The notes: a model not told the origin generated them from the sequence alone. DNA of 64,000 nt from Eriocheir sinensis (GCF_024679095.1 NW_026112131.1:691501-755500), one strand, 5' to 3'; positions 17,731-32,116 are shown, counted from the first letter of the stretch. A program made the numbers and translations.

Positions 17731-19190
17731 AATGTGTATTTTGTTTATATTTTTATACAAATTTACGTTATTATATGTGTATTTGAATATATATTTTGAT
17801 ACAAATTTGCATTATTTTATGTATTTTCTATATTTATTTCAATTCTAATTTAGCTTATTTTATGTGTCTTTTGTATATCTATTTTCACAGAAATTTAATT
17901 ATTTTTGTTTATTTTTGTAAATAGTTTTATACCATTCTACTTTATTTTATGTGTATTTTGTATACTATATTTATACAAGTACACATTATTTTATTAGCAT
18001 TTGTTTATTTATTTTGAACGACTTTACATTATTTTATGTGTATTTTGCATACATCTTCTTATACGTATTTACTTCATTTTATGTGTTTTTTGATATATTT
18101 TTATAGAAATCTACGTTATTTTATGTGTTTTTCTATACATATTTTGAAAAAAGAAATTTACATTGTTTTATATGTATTTTGCATATCTATTTTAATACAA
18201 ATTTACCTTGTATGTGCATTTTGTATATTTATTGTAATACAAATTTAAATATTTTATGTGTATTTTGGTATATATTTTCATAAAAATGCGTTGTTTTATG
18301 GTTATTTGCATCTTTATTTTCATCAAATTTACATTATTTTATTAATATTCTGTGTATTTATTTTGATACTATTTTACTTTATTCTATTTGTCTTTTTATA
18401 TATTTTTTATATATTTACATTATTTTATGTGTGTTATATTTTGTATATATTTTCTTTTATATATTTTCATTAAAATTTACATTATTTTATGTGTATTTTG
18501 TATATGTATTTCAATACAAATTTACCTAATTTTATGTGTATTTTGTATATTAATTTTCATACAAATTTTAATTACTTTTTGAGTATTTTTGTATAGAGTT
18601 TTATACAAATTTACAATATTTAATGAGTATTTTGTATATCTATTTTTATACAAATACACATTCTTTTATTGATATTTAGTTTATTTATTTTGACACGAAT
18701 TTAAATTATTTAATGTGTAATGTGTATATATATTTTTATGCGTATTTACGTCATTTTTTGTATATATATTTCTATAGAAATCTACGTTATTTTATGTGTA
18801 TTCGTATATATATTTTGAAACAAATATACATTGTTTTAAGTGTATTTTGCATATTCTTTCAATACAAATTTACCTTATTGAATGTGCATTTTGTATATTA
18901 ATTTGAATACAAATTTAATTATTCTATGTGTATTTTTGTATATGTAATATAAAAAAAATATGCTTTATTTTATGGATATTATGCACCTTTATTTTCATAC
19001 AAATTTACATTATTTTATTGATATTCTGTGTATTTATTTTGATACGATTTTACATTATTCTATGTGTATTTTGTATATATATTTTATACAAATGAACGTT
19101 ATTTTATGTGAATTTGTTTTAATTTCATACAAATTTACATTATTTTATGTGTTTTTTGTACATCTATTTAAATACAAATTTAACTTATTA
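17729..19190 (+). repeat. 45-bp satellite, segment 7 (T-rich on +)
   Basis: T-rich monomers with D-, B- and A-type markers in that order (D-like at 17.8 kb, B at 18.3 kb, A at 18.96 kb). Several monomers here are shortened by one or a few bases, so the 15-codon periodicity is more broken than in neighbours. Ends in an imperfect palindrome at about 19190-19215. Confidence 0.9.
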
Positions 19191-21518
19191 CAATATTATA
19201 TATACAATATTATTACAAAATATACATAAAATAACGAGAATTTGTATAAAAATTTGTACAAAAAAAAAACGCAAAAATAATTTAAATTTCTTTGAAAATA
19301 GATATACAAAATACACATATAATTATTTAAATTTGTCTTTATATACATGTACAAAATACATATAAAATAATGTATTTTTTTATGAAATGAAAACTTATAA
19401 ATATAAAATAACGTACATTTGTATAAAATATATTTAAAAATACACATAGAATAATGTAAAATCGAATCAGAATAAGTACACAGAATATCAATGAAATAAT
19501 TTAAATTTGTATGAAAATAAAGATGCAAAATACCCATAAAATAAAGCATTTTTTTTAAATACATATACAAAAATACACATAGAATGATTAAATTTGTATT
19601 AAAATTGTATTGAAAAAATACGCAAAATACACATAAAACAGTGTAAATTTGTTTCAAAATATATATACGAATACACATAAAATAACGTTGATTTCTATAG
19701 GAATATATATACAAAATACACATGAAATGATGTAAATACGTATAAAAAATATATATACAAAATACACAATAAATAACCTAAATTTGTCAAACTATACAAA
19801 ATACACTAAGATATTTTAAATTTGTATGAAAATAAATATACAAACTACACATAAAATTAGGTCAATTTGTACTAAAATACATATACAAAATACACATAAA
19901 ATAATGTAAATTTGTATGAAATTAAAACAAATTCATACAATAACATACATTTGTATAAAATATATATACAAAATATACATAAAATAATGTAAAATCGTAT
20001 CAAAATAAATACACAGAATATCAATAAAATAATGCAAATCTGCATAAAAATATATATACAAAACACACATTAAATAATGTACATGCGTATAAAAATATGT
20101 ATACAAAATACCAATGAAATAATCTAGAAATTCATATCAAGTCAAATTAACAAAATACCAAAAAAATAAAGGAATTTTTGGATGAAAATATATATAGAAA
20201 ATACACATAAAATAACCTAAATACAAATACAGATATAAACATAAAATAATTTAAAATTGAATGAAATAAATATACAAAATAAATATAAATAAGGTAAATT
20301 TGTAATGAAATATATGTACAAAATACACATAAAATAATATAAATTTGTATGAAAATATAAATACAAATACACATCAAATAACATGAATTAGTATAAAAAT
20401 ATATATTCAAAATAAACACTATATAATGTATAAAAATATATATACTAATAAAATAAATTTGTATTAAATAAATATGCAAAATACACATAAATAATGTAAA
20501 TTTGTATCAAAATATATATACGAATACACCTTAAATAGAGTAAATTTCTATGAAAATATACATACACAATACATATCAAATGATGTAAATAAGTATAAAA
20601 ATATATATCAAATACACCTAAAAAAATGTAAATTCGTATCAAAATAATTAAACAAAATTCCGATGAAAAACGTATATATGTAATAAAATAAATACCCAAA
20701 ATACACATAAAATAACGAAAATTTATATAAAAATATATACAAAAACAAACAAAAATAATATCAATTTGTATGAAAATAGATATACAAAATACACATATAA
20801 TTAGTTAAATTTGTATTTGAATACATGTACAAAATACACGTAAAATTATGTAAATTTGTTTGAAATGAAAACAAATACTCATAAAATAACGTACATTTGT
20901 ATAAAATATATACTAAAAACACATAGAATAATGTAAAATCATATCAAAATAAGTACAGAGAATATGAACAAAATAATTTAAATTTGTATGAAAATAAAGA
21001 TGCAAAATACCAATAAGATAAAGCATTTCTTTTTTTAAATACATATACATAAATACACATAGAATAATTAAATTTATATTAAAATTAATATTCAAAATGC
21101 ACATACAATAAGGTTAATTTGTATTAAAAAATACGCAAAATACACATAAAATAATGTAAATTTGAATTAAGAAATATAAACAAATACACTTAAAATAACG
21201 TAAATTTGTATAATAAAATATATACAAAACACAAATAGAATAATGTAAAATCGTATTAAAATAAATACACAGAATATTAATAAAATAATGTAAATATGTA
21301 TGAAAATAAAGAGGCAAAATACCCATAAAATAACGCATTTTTTTTATTTATAAAAAATATATATACCAAAATACACAAAAAAATTAAATTTGTATTAAAA
21401 TAAATATATAAAACCCATACAATAAAGGTAAATTTGTATTGAAATAGATATGCAAAATACATCTAAAACAATGTAAATTTGGTTCCCAATATATATACGA
21501 ATACACAGCAAATAACGT
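19191..21518 (-). repeat. 45-bp satellite, segment 8 (A-rich on +)
   Basis: Starts with the imperfect palindrome (ACAATATTATATATACAATA and flanks) at the polarity switch. A-type monomers occur at about 19.5 kb and 21.0 kb, D-type at about 20.1-20.3 kb and B-type at about 21.3 kb. It is cut at 21518 by the first LINE, inside a monomer reading AATAACGT. Confidence 0.9.
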
Positions 21519-23481
21519 CTCACGCTAAAGCCTTGGTTTAATCACGCTTGTTCTCGTGCTGTCAATGATAGAGGGATACCAGAGCCTTCAAACTAATGCT
21601 AATTATGAACTTTACATTTCTGCCGAAATCCATTGCCCAAATCTATTCTCCGACTAACCAAAATTCTTTCGTGTGAAAATGTCAAAACCTTTCTCTATCT
21701 TCCCGTGACTTCTGGCATCTAGCTAAAACATCTCCTCAACTTCACTTCTTCATCTTTTCCTCGCTCCTCCTCAGTCTGGCCTTTACTGCCACCGTCATAT
21801 CTCTGAAACTGAACTCTTCTCTCAAACTTTTCTAAAACTCCTCTGGACGATTCTGGGCATATTCCTCTACTCATCCCCCCTCTGACTCCTTTGTGCCTGT
21901 TATAAAGATTCTTCAAAAATTGCTTTTCTATGCCTCTGGCCTCAATCCTTAGAGGCTTATGGACCTGATGGAGTGCCTCCTATTGTCATAAAAAGCTGTT
22001 ATCCGTGCTGTCACCTGCCTGGTCAAACTCTTTCGCCTCTGCCTGTCCAGCATCTACCTTTCCTTCTTGCCGGAAGTATGCCTTCACACAGCCTGTACCT
22101 AAGAGGGTGACCGCTCCAATCCTCAAACTGCAAATCCTGTGCTTTGCTCTTGTCTATCTAAAGCTTGAATCAATCCTTAACCGTAAGATTCAAAACGCTT
22201 TCCACTTCTGACCTATCTGATCCCTTGAGTATGGGTTCACAGGGGCGTTCTGGTGATCTCTCTAACTATGTTAACTGACTCTTGGTCATCCTCTCTTCGT
22301 TTCGGTGAAACTTTTTGCTATTGCGCTGGACATATCAAAAGCTTTTTTAGTAGGTCAACTTTCAAATGCCTTTCAGCTACCCTCCTACGGTTTCTATCCT
22401 TCTCTCTGTGCCTTTATCTCCCAGGTTTCCTTTCTGACCTTCTATTTCTGCCGTGGTAGACGGTCACTGTTCTTCCTAAATCTATTAACAGTGGGTGTCC
22501 CACAATTTCTGTCTATCTCCTCTTTTTCTGCCTTTGTTGATGATCTTCTTTCCAAAACGAACTGTCTATCCATTTCTACGCCGATGATTCCATACATTAT
22601 TCAACTTCTTTTGTGAAAGCCCACCCTTCAGACAACGACTCAGGCTGGAGGCTGAAACGCAGCCTCAGACCTTACTATTATTTCGATTGAGACGAAGGCC
22701 TGACATCCTTCAACGCCTCAAAGCTTTGAATTCCACCTATCCACTCGACACAATCTTCCAAACAACTATCCCCTGTTCTTTGACAACACCCAATATCACC
22801 TTCCTCAACACTAAACATCCTCGGTCTATCGCCAACTCAAAATCCTCTTCGACTTCATATCTTTCATCTCACCCTAAATCAGCTTCCTCGAGGCTGGGCG
22901 TTCTGTACCGTCTCCCGCCAGTTCTTCTCCCTGCGGTTGCTTGTCCATATACAGGGCCTTGTCCGCCCTCGTATGGAGTATCGCATCTCATGTGGGGCTC
23001 ACACAGCTCTTCTGGACAGAGTGGAGGCAAAGGCTCTTCGTCTCATCAGCTCTCCTCCTCCTTACTGATAGTCTTCTACCTCTTAAATTCCGCCACCAAT
23101 GTTTGCCTCTTTCCTATCTTCTATCGATATTTCAACGCTGACTGCTCTTTAGACTTGCTAACTGTGCCTCCCCCCTCCCGCGGCCCCTGCACTCGACTTT
23201 CTCATGCTCATTCCTATACTGTCCAAACCCCTTATGCAAGTTCTTAACATCTTCTTTCCTCCCTCGCTGATAAACTCTGGAACAATGCTATAATCTGTAT
23301 TTCCTCCTGCCTACGACTTGGGCTCTTTTCAAGAGGAGGTATCAGGTCTTCCTCTCTCCTCCCGAAACTGACTTATCTTTCGGCCACCTCTTTGGATTAC
23401 TTTTGGGCAGCAGTAGCAGGCTTTTTTTATTAATATTTTACTTTTTGTGCCCTTGGCTGTCTCCTTTGCTGTAAAAAAAAA
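21519..23481 (+). mobile_element. LINE (non-LTR retrotransposon) copy 1, 5'-truncated
   Basis: About 1.96 kb of normal-composition DNA ending in poly(A) (23473-23481) after TTTGCTGT. It aligns by eye with the reverse complement of 29587-31457, so both copies belong to one family. The 5' end falls in the linker between endonuclease and reverse transcriptase, and the 3' end is shared with copy 2, as expected for target-primed insertion. The family looks like a Jockey/CR1-type LINE with APE endonuclease; the exact clade is not determined. The left flank stops at AACGT, the right flank restarts in AAATAAATAAGC, and about 100 bp of expected satellite between them is missing. No exact target-site duplication is seen. 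Confidence 0.88.
21958..23250 (+). pseudogene. Reverse transcriptase relic of LINE copy 1
   Basis: The reading is spread over all three frames. In order: YGPDGVPPIV at 21958 (start of the RT fingers region); TFPSCRKYAFTQPVPK and LESILNRKIQ in the frame of 22005; motif A ALDISKAF with its catalytic Asp codon at 22329-22331; a GVPQ motif B at 22491-22505 in the same frame; and the motif C codons for Y-A-D-D at 22577-22588 in a different frame. The downstream thumb/C-terminal region continues with SSRLGVLYRL (about 22.88 kb) and short fragments to about 23.25 kb. All three catalytic motifs are still recognisable, but frameshifts and stops make the copy non-coding. The longest open piece is 22687-23247. 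Confidence 0.85.
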
Positions 23482-26452
23482 CCGTAAAATAAATAAGCAA
23501 AATATCAATAAAAGAATGTGTGTGTTGTATGAAATAGATATTCAAAATGCACATAAAAATAACCTAATTTGTATTAAACTATATACAAAATACACAAAAA
23601 TATTTTACATTTGTGTAAATTTAATATACAAATACACCTAAAATTAGGTAATTTGTATGGAAGCCATATACAAAACCCACATAAAATAATGTAAACTCGC
23701 GTCAAAATAAATAATAGTATCAATAAAGAATGTGTTGTGAAAATGAATATTCATCATCGCTCATTAAAGATAAAAATACATAAGCAAATACACTTAAAAT
23801 AACGTAATTTGTATAAAAATATATACAAAACACAAATAGAATAATGTAAAATCGTATCAAATAAATACACAGAATATTAATAAAAATGTAAATTTGTATG
23901 AAAATAAAAGAGGCCAAAGCTTTTCCATAAAATAACGCATTTTTTATTTTATAAAATATATATACTGAAATACCATAAAAAAATTAATTTATTAAAATAA
24001 ATATATAAAAAACACATACAAAATAAAGATAAATTTGTATTGAAATAGATATGCAAAATACATATAAAACAATGTAAATTGTTTCAAAATATGTATACGA
24101 ATACACATAAAATAACGTAGATTTCTATAAAAATATATATACAAAATACATAAAATAAATAAATACGTATAAAAAATGTATACAAAATACACATATATGT
24201 AAGCTCGTATCAAAATAATAAAACAAAATGCCAATAAAGAATATGAATTTGTATAAAATATAAATATACCAAAATACACATACAATGACGAGAATTGTAT
24301 GAAAATATATAAAAAAAGTAAAAATATAAAATTTATATAAAACCCATATACTAAAAAATACACGAAGTAATTAAATTTGACATGAAAAGAGATATACAAA
24401 ATAAGGAATTAAAGCTCATTATCAATCAATAAACAAATTCAGATAAAAAGAACGTATATTTGTAGAAAATAAATATACAAAATACACCGTAAAATAACGA
24501 AAATTTGTTGGTAATATAAAAAAAAAAAAAATAAGTTATATACAAAATACACATATAATTAGTTAAATTTGTCTTTAAATACATGTACAAAATACATATA
24601 CGCGAAATAATGTAAATTTGTAAGAAATTAAAACAAATACACATAAAATATGACGTACATTTACCCTTATAAATATATATAAAAATACACATAGAATAAA
24701 TGTAAATCGTGTCAAAATAAATACTACAGAATATCAATAAAATAACGTAAATTTGTATGAAAATAAAAGGTACCAAAATACCATATAAAATTAAGCATAT
24801 TTTTATAAAATATATATACAAAATACACATTCAGTAGTACAAATTTGTATTAAAGTAATACTACAAAATGCACATACAATAAAGGTAATTATTTTTTTTC
24901 CCCAAATATGAAATACACATAAAGACAATGTAATTTGTTTCAAAATATATGCTACGAATACACATAAAATAACGTAGAATTTCTATAAATATATACAAAA
25001 TACTTAGCGAAGTGCTTAATAATGCGTATAAAATATATATATACGAAATAGACATTAAATGAGTAGCAGAAATTCATGTCAAAATAAATAAACAAAATAT
25101 CAATAAAAGAATTTGTGTTTTATGAAAATACATATACAAAATACACACTTAAAATAACGTAAAATTTGTAGCAAAACTATGTAAATTTGTATGAAAATAT
25201 ATAAACAAATACACATAAATAACGTAAATTTGGATAAAATATATAAAATATACATTTAAATAATGTTAATTTGTATAAAAATATATATACAAAATACATA
25301 TAGAATAATATTAAATCGTATCAAAATAAATAAACAGAATATCAATTAAATAATGTAAATTTAATATGAAAATAAATAGATGCAAAATACCCATATAATA
25401 ACGCATATTTGCATAAAATATATATACAAAAATACACATAAAATAATTAAATTTATATTGAAGAATAAATATACCAATAAAAATAAAGTAATTTGTATTG
25501 AAATAGATATGTAAAGCACATTAATAATGTAAATTTGTATCCAAAATATATATACGAATACTCACATAAATAGGTAACTTCTATGAAGAAATATACATAC
25601 AAAATACATAAACTTATAAGCAAATAGTAAAAAAATATATATACCAAATACACCTAAGATAATGTAACAAATTTCATATCAAAATAAATAAACAAAATTC
25701 CGATGAAAGAACGTATAATTGTGGGAAAATAAATTATACAAAATATACATAAAATAACGAAAATTTGTATAAAAAATATAAAAAAAAATCAATTTGTTTG
25801 AAAATAAGATATGTAAAATACACATTTAATTAGTTAAATTTGTCTTTGACTACATGTACAAAATACATATAAATAATGTAAATTTTATAAGGAAATAGAA
25901 AACATATAAAGCTTAAAAATAACGTACATTTAGTATAAATATATATAGCAAAATACACATGAGAATAATGTAGCAAAATCATTATCAAAATAAGTACAGA
26001 AATATCAATAAAATAATTTAAATTTGTATGAAAATAAAGATGCAAAAATACCCATAAAATAAAGCATTTTTTTTTAAATACATATAAAAAATACACATAG
26101 AATAATTAGAATTTGTATTAAAATTAATTTACAAAATACACCATACAATAAGAGTAAATTTGTATTGAAAAATACGCAAAATACTACATAAAACAGTGTA
26201 TAATTGTTTCAAAATATATATACAGAATACACATAAAACCATACGTTGATTTCTATAGAATATATATACAAAATACACATGAAATGATGTAAATACGTAT
26301 AAAATATATATTCAAAATACATTAAATAATAACAAATTAAATCCAAAATAAATAAACAAAATATCAATAAAAGAATGTGTATTTGTATGAAAATAGACAC
26401 ACAAAATACACATAAAATAACCTAAATTTGTATCAAACTATATACAAAAATA
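23482..26452 (-). repeat. 45-bp satellite, segment 9 (A-rich on +), indel-rich
   Basis: Clearly the same monomers, but with many one- to five-base insertions and losses. Examples are extra CGCTC, AGCTT and TTAGCGAAGTGCTT strings at about 23.75, 23.92 and 24.99 kb, and repeated stray GC or AGC insertions at 25.0-26.0 kb. Open frames are short as a result. Block A, B and D variants can still be recognised. Either this part of the array is older or its base calls are poorer. Confidence 0.85.
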
Positions 26453-26890
26453 GTATTGTATTACAAATTTAATTTTTTGATGTGTAGTTTGGTATATAGA
26501 TTTATAAATAAAAAATGCGTTATTTATGGGTATTTTGCACTCTTTATTTCTTACAAATCTACATTATTTACTATTTAATATTCTGTGTGCTTTATTTTGC
26601 ATACGATTTTTACATTATTCTATTTGTGTTTAATATATTTTTCTAAATTTACATTATTTTATATTATTATTTTGTATATGTATTTCAATACAATTTATCT
26701 AAATTTTATGTATTCTGTATATTTATTTTCATAAAAAATTTAAAAATATTTTGTGTATTTTGTATATAGTTTATTTCAGAAATTTAGGTTTATTTATGTG
26801 TATTTGTATATCTAAATACACATTTCTTTTATTGAAATATTTTGTTTATTTATTTTGACGCAGTTAATTCAGTATTTAATGTTATTATTT

Positions 26891-26891
<1 letters not shown>

Positions 26892-26983
<92 letters not shown>
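26892..26983. repeat. (TA)n microsatellite, about 90 bp
   Basis: Pure TA array between TATTTTG and TTTACATC, in the TA core of a T-rich monomer. Confidence 0.97.
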
Positions 26984-26986
<3 letters not shown>

Positions 26987-28047
26987 CATCATTTCGCTTA
27001 TACATGAAACATCATTTCATGTATATATTTTGTGCATTTTATATATTCCTATAGAAATAAACGTTATTTTATGTGTATTCGTATATATATATTTTGAAAC
27101 AAATTTACATTATTTATGTTTATTTTGCATATTTATTTCAATACAAAATTACTTTATTTTATGTGCATTTTTGTATATTTATTTTAATACAAATTAAAGT
27201 ATTTATGTGTGTATTTTTTGTATATATATTTTATGCAAATATGCGTTATAATACTGGTGTTTTGCATCTTTATTTTCATACAAATTTACAATATTTTATT
27301 GATATTCATTTATTTTATTTTGATACAGTTAACATTATTCTATATGTATTTTGTATATATTTTCTATACATATTTACGTTATTTAATATTTATTTGTATA
27401 TATATTTATCCAAATTTACGTTATTTTATATTATTTGTTTATATATTTCCTTACAAATTTACATTATTTTATAATTTTTTATATGTATTTTAATACAGAT
27501 TTGTCTAATTTTATGTGTATCTTGCAAATATATTTTCAAACAAATTTAAATTATTTTTGTGTATTTTATTTCTTTTATACAAATTTTACTTATTTTATTT
27601 GTATGTTGTATATATTTTCTACAAATACTTATTACTTATTAGATTTTATTTATTTTGATACAATTTACATTTATTTATATTTTCTACGTATTTAAATTAT
27701 TTTTTGTGTATTATGTATACATTTTCAATTAAATTTACGTTATTTTGTGTGTATTCGTTTGTATTTTGAAACAAATTTATAGAAATTCATATTGTTTTAT
27801 GTATTTGTGCCTATATTTCTAAATTTATATGTGTATTTTGTATACATTTTGTATACTTATTTACTTCTTTGTATTTGTATATATATTTTTATAGAAATCG
27901 TTATTTTTGTGTATTCGTATATATATATTTTGAAAAATTTACATTGTTTTATATTTATTTGCATATCTATTTAATATAAATTACCTTAATAAATGTATTT
28001 ATATTTATTTTATTTAAATTTAAATATTTCATGTACATTTTGGTATA

Positions 28048-28159
<112 letters not shown>

Positions 28160-28827
28160 AAAAAAAAGCGTTATTTTATGGGTATTTTGCATCTTTATTC
28201 TCATACAAATTTACATTATTTTATTAATATTATGTGTATTTAATTTGATACGATCTTACACTATTCTACTTGTGTTTTGTATATATTTTTTTCATACATA
28301 TTTGCATTATTTAATGTGTATTTTGTATAAATATTTTATACAAATTTACATTATAAAGTCATATTTTTTATATTTTTTTATGAAAATTTAAATTATTTTG
28401 ACAACCATTTTTGTATGTATTTTTTATATATATATTTTTATAGAAATTTACGTTTTTTTATGTTTATTCGTATATATATTTTGAAATAAATTTACCTTCT
28501 TTTATGTGTGTTTTGCATATCTTTTCAATACAAATTTACCAAATTATTTTATGTGTATTTTATATAGATATTTCAATACAAATTTGCCTAATTTTTTGTG
28601 TATTTTGCATATCTATTTTCAAACAAATTTAAATTATTTTGTGAATTTTTGTATATATTTTTATACAAATTTTAGTTAATTTAATTGTATTTTGTATATA
28701 TATTTTCCTACAAATATACATTCTCTTAGTGGAATTTTGTATATTTATTTTGATACGAATTTACATTATTTTATGTGTATTTTGTATATATATTTTTCTA
28801 CGTATTTACATTATTTTATGTGTATTT

Positions 28828-28928
<101 letters not shown>

Positions 28929-29312
28929 AAAAATTACGTTATTTTATTGTGTGTGTTGTATATATTTTGATAGGTACATTATTATTTGTAGTATTTTCAA
29001 TATACAATTTCATCCAAAAATTACATTATTTTATTGGTATTTTTGTTTATTTTGTTCGATGCAATTTAAATTATTTCATAGGTATTTTTGTATATTTTAT
29101 AGCAATTTCATTATTTAATGTGTTTTTTTGTATATATATTTTTATGCATATTTTTTATTTTATGTGCATTTTGTACATATATTTTATAGAAATTTGCGTT
29201 ATTTAAGTGTATTTTTAGAAGTTTTCTCTAGAAATTTACATTAATTTATTGGTATTTTGTTTATTTTGTACGAATTACATTATATGTATTTTGTATATTT
29301 TTATTATTATTA

Positions 29313-29586
29313 AAATATATATACAAACACATTAAATAGTAAATAATATATGGAAATAACTAAATTTGTATAAACTATATGCAAAAATACTACAAAATAA
29401 TTAAATTTGTACGAAAGAAACAAAATACGTAAAATCAAGATAAATTGTGGTAAGAAATACACATATAAAATACACATCAAATAATGTAAATTTGAATGAA
29501 AATATAAACAAACACTTAAAATAACGTAAATTTTGTATAAAATATATACAGATCTTACATTAAATAATGTAAATGTGTATAAAAAA
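29313..29586 (-). repeat. 45-bp satellite, segment 11 (A-rich on +)
   Basis: Short A-rich stretch of degraded B-type monomers directly abutting the poly(T) start of LINE copy 2. The monomers left of the LINE are B-type, while those right of it (32.11 kb) match a C/D-type position, so the two flanks do not come from one uninterrupted site. Confidence 0.85.
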
Positions 29587-29662
29587 TTTTTTTTTTTTTT
29601 ACAGCAAGGGAGACAACAAGGCATAAAAAAAGTAAGCATTAATAAAAAAAGCCCACTACTCG

Positions 29663-31088
29663 CTATCTAAAAAGAATCCAGAGGTGGCCGAAAGATAAAT
29701 CCAGTTTCCGGGAGGAGAGAAACTTGATACCTCCTCCGAAAGAGTTCAAGTCGTAGGCAGGAGGAAAATACAGATGAAGGAAGATTGTTCCAGAGTTTAC
29801 CAGCGTGAGGGATGAAAGAGTGAAGATGCTGGTTAACCTGGGCAAGCCCAGGCGCACAGGATGAGTATGAGTAGAAAGTCGAGTGCAGCGGGCCGCGGGA
29901 GGGGGGAGGCATGCAGTTAGCAAGTTCAGAAGAGCAGTCAGCGTGGAAATATCGATAGAAGATAGAAAGAGAGGCAACATATTGCGGCGGAATTTGTGTT
30001 GTTCATTGCATGATATAGAAGCTGATGAGACGAAGAGTTTTGCCCACTCTGTCCAGAAGAGTTGTGAGGAGCCCCGACACACAGAGATGCATACTCCATA
30101 CGAGGTTGATGCCCTGCGTATACGGACAGCAACTGTGCAGGGGGAGAACTGGGAGGAATGGTCCTTCTCGGTGAAGCTGACGAAGAAGAGATGAGACATG
30201 GAAGCTCAAATAGATTTGCTGCTATGCACCGAGGATGTTTAGTGTTGAAGAAGGTGATGTTGGGTGTTGTCAAAATAGTTGTGGATACAAAGATGTTTAT
30301 GATAGGTGGAGAAACTGTGTTTTTTGAGGCGTTGAAGGACACCCAGGTTCTTCGCCCCAATCGGAAAATGGGCCAATAGTAAGGTCTGAGGGGTTGCCCG
30401 CTGCCTGGAGCCAAGCCCAGTGTACCCCAATACAGCTGTTAAATGGCAATCATTTATGCAGGAATGGATAGGACAGTTCGTTTTAAGGCACAAGAGTGAG
30501 ATAGGACAGAAACTCTGTGTACCACTGTTAATAGATTTAGGAAGAACAGTGACCGTCTACTACGGCAGAAATAGAACGAACGGTCAGAAAGGAAACTGGA
30601 GATAAAGGTACAGAGAGAAGGATAGAAACCGTAGGAGGCAGCGTTTTAAAGATTTGGTGCCAGACCCTATCAAAAGCTTTTGATATGTGTCCAGTGCAAT
30701 AGCAAAAGTTTCACCAAACCATAGTATAACTTGTCAGCCAGCGTTGCGGAACGCCCAGTGAGAACGCCATCACAGAACCCATACTGGCGATCAGACAGGT
30801 AGCGCTTTTGAAACCATACTGATTCAAAAGCTTTAGATAGACAAGAAAGCAGAAAGTAACAGGGACGGTAGAAGTTTGAGGGATTGACACCTCTTAGGGT
30901 GGTACAGGCTGTGTGAAGGCATACTTCAGCAAGAAGGAAAGGTAGATGGACAGGCAGAGGCGAAAGAGTTTGACCAGGTGCACATGCGCACCCACAGTTT
31001 TCATGACAATAGGAGGCACTCCATCAGGTCCATGCTCTATATTTGATATGAGTGAAAACATCATTTTGAAAGAATTCATAACAGGCAT
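29663..31088 (-). pseudogene. Reverse transcriptase relic of LINE copy 2, catalytic motif C lost
   Basis: GPDGVPPIV begins at about 31031 on the minus strand, followed by KLFRLCLS and KYAFTQPV. Motif A keeps its Asp codon (30689-30691), but an extra dinucleotide directly after it shifts the frame of the following ISKAF. At the motif C position (30446-30460) the reading is C-I-N-D-C, so the YADD catalytic pair is destroyed here, unlike copy 1. The C-terminal region with VNQHLHSFIPHAGKLWNNLP is readable at 29667-29912; the longest open piece is 29663-30199. The copy cannot code for an active enzyme. Confidence 0.85.
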
Positions 31089-31681
31089 AAAGGAGCCGAG
31101 GGGGATGAGTAGGGTGAATATGCCCAGAATCGTCCAGAGGAGTTTTTAGAAAAAGTTTGAGAGAAGAGTTCAGCCTTAGAGATAGATGAGACGGCAGTGC
31201 CGTCAGGACTGAGGGAGTGGAGGGAAGATACAAAGTGCTGGAGGATGTTTTGGCTAGATGCCAGAAGTCACGGAAGAGTTAGAGAAAGGTTTTGACACAC
31301 CAGCAATTGCCAGTCGGAGAATAGACGGCACGATTTTCCGGCAGAAATGTAAAGTCTGGATAAATCAACAGTCACATATCTTGCAGCCACCCCCATCATT
31401 GGACAGTGATTTGTAGAGAACAAGCGTGATTAAACCAAGGCTTTTTAGCGTGAGGAGAAGAAAGAACGAGGGAATGTATGCTCCATTCCAGAGAGACAAT
31501 CACTCCCCAGGATGCGCTGGAGTATCACAGAGGGTTCTATCCTGGAAGCTAAATAATCATTCCATTGAATTGAGTATACATCCCCAGGTCGTCCCACCGA
31601 GCTGAAGCTAAAATGCCAGATGCACTGCCTCTGGTGGGTCCAGATGTACAGGAGCGATAGGACAGGATGCAGAAATAAGAC

Positions 31682-32106
31682 GTGATCGGAGGAGCCCAAC
31701 GGAGAGAACAGTTTGACAGAATAAGCAGAAGGTTTATAAGTACAGTTCAAATGCTAAATATTCCATGACTAGAATACGTGCAGAAGTGCTGGACTGCTCA
31801 GGTCGTTGAGGATAAGAAACAGCTTGAAACCACCAGTGAGCATGTTTTCAAAGCTGAGAACATTGAATCTCCTAGGATGGTATATAAATACATGTGCCCA
31901 CTTGAATTCAAATAGTCAAAGAATTTTACATAGTTGTAGGTGAGACAAACAGCAGATGTATTTAGTAATAGAATGACAGGAAGTCTTTAAATCCAGATGT
32001 AGGGAAAATTCAGAAGAGCTGGAAGGTCAGCACGAGAGCAGTGATGTCGTTGCGCACGTAGGCGCAACATCCAGCTTTGGATTGAAATTTAGGACAGAGA
32101 TAAGAA
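31682..32106 (-). pseudogene. APE-type endonuclease relic of LINE copy 2
   Basis: On the minus strand the element opens with KAGCCAYVRNDIT (about 32.03-32.07 kb), a typical stretch of the LINE apurinic-like endonuclease. It ends with GSSDH at 31682-31696, where the SDH motif carries a catalytic His in this family. The N-terminal metal-binding part is lost by truncation, and the two pieces are in broken frames. A chimeric open frame (32010-32252) runs from satellite into this relic. Confidence 0.75.
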
Positions 32107-32116
32107 CAAAATATAC

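Larger units (their letters stand above)
29587..32106 (-). mobile_element. LINE (non-LTR retrotransposon) copy 2, 5'-truncated
   Basis: About 2.5 kb on the minus strand, ending in poly(A) (poly(T) at 29587-29600 on +) after CCCTTGCTGT, the same 3' end as copy 1. It reaches about 650 bp further 5' than copy 1 and includes the C-terminal part of the APE-type endonuclease. Many frameshifts and stops break it. The 5' junction at about 32106 joins TAAGAACA to satellite AAAATATACACAT. No target-site duplication is seen. Small open frames on the opposite strand (such as 29883-30194) are shadows. Confidence 0.88.

Noticed and set aside
21519..23481. LTR retrotransposon or integrated virus
   Set aside because: There are no terminal repeats, integrase, protease or capsid-like region; poly(A) tails, 5' truncation and an APE-type endonuclease relic in the sister copy fit a LINE.
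29883..30194. Plus-strand open frame of 103 codons as a gene
   Set aside because: It is antisense to the LINE reverse transcriptase relic and has no independent support.
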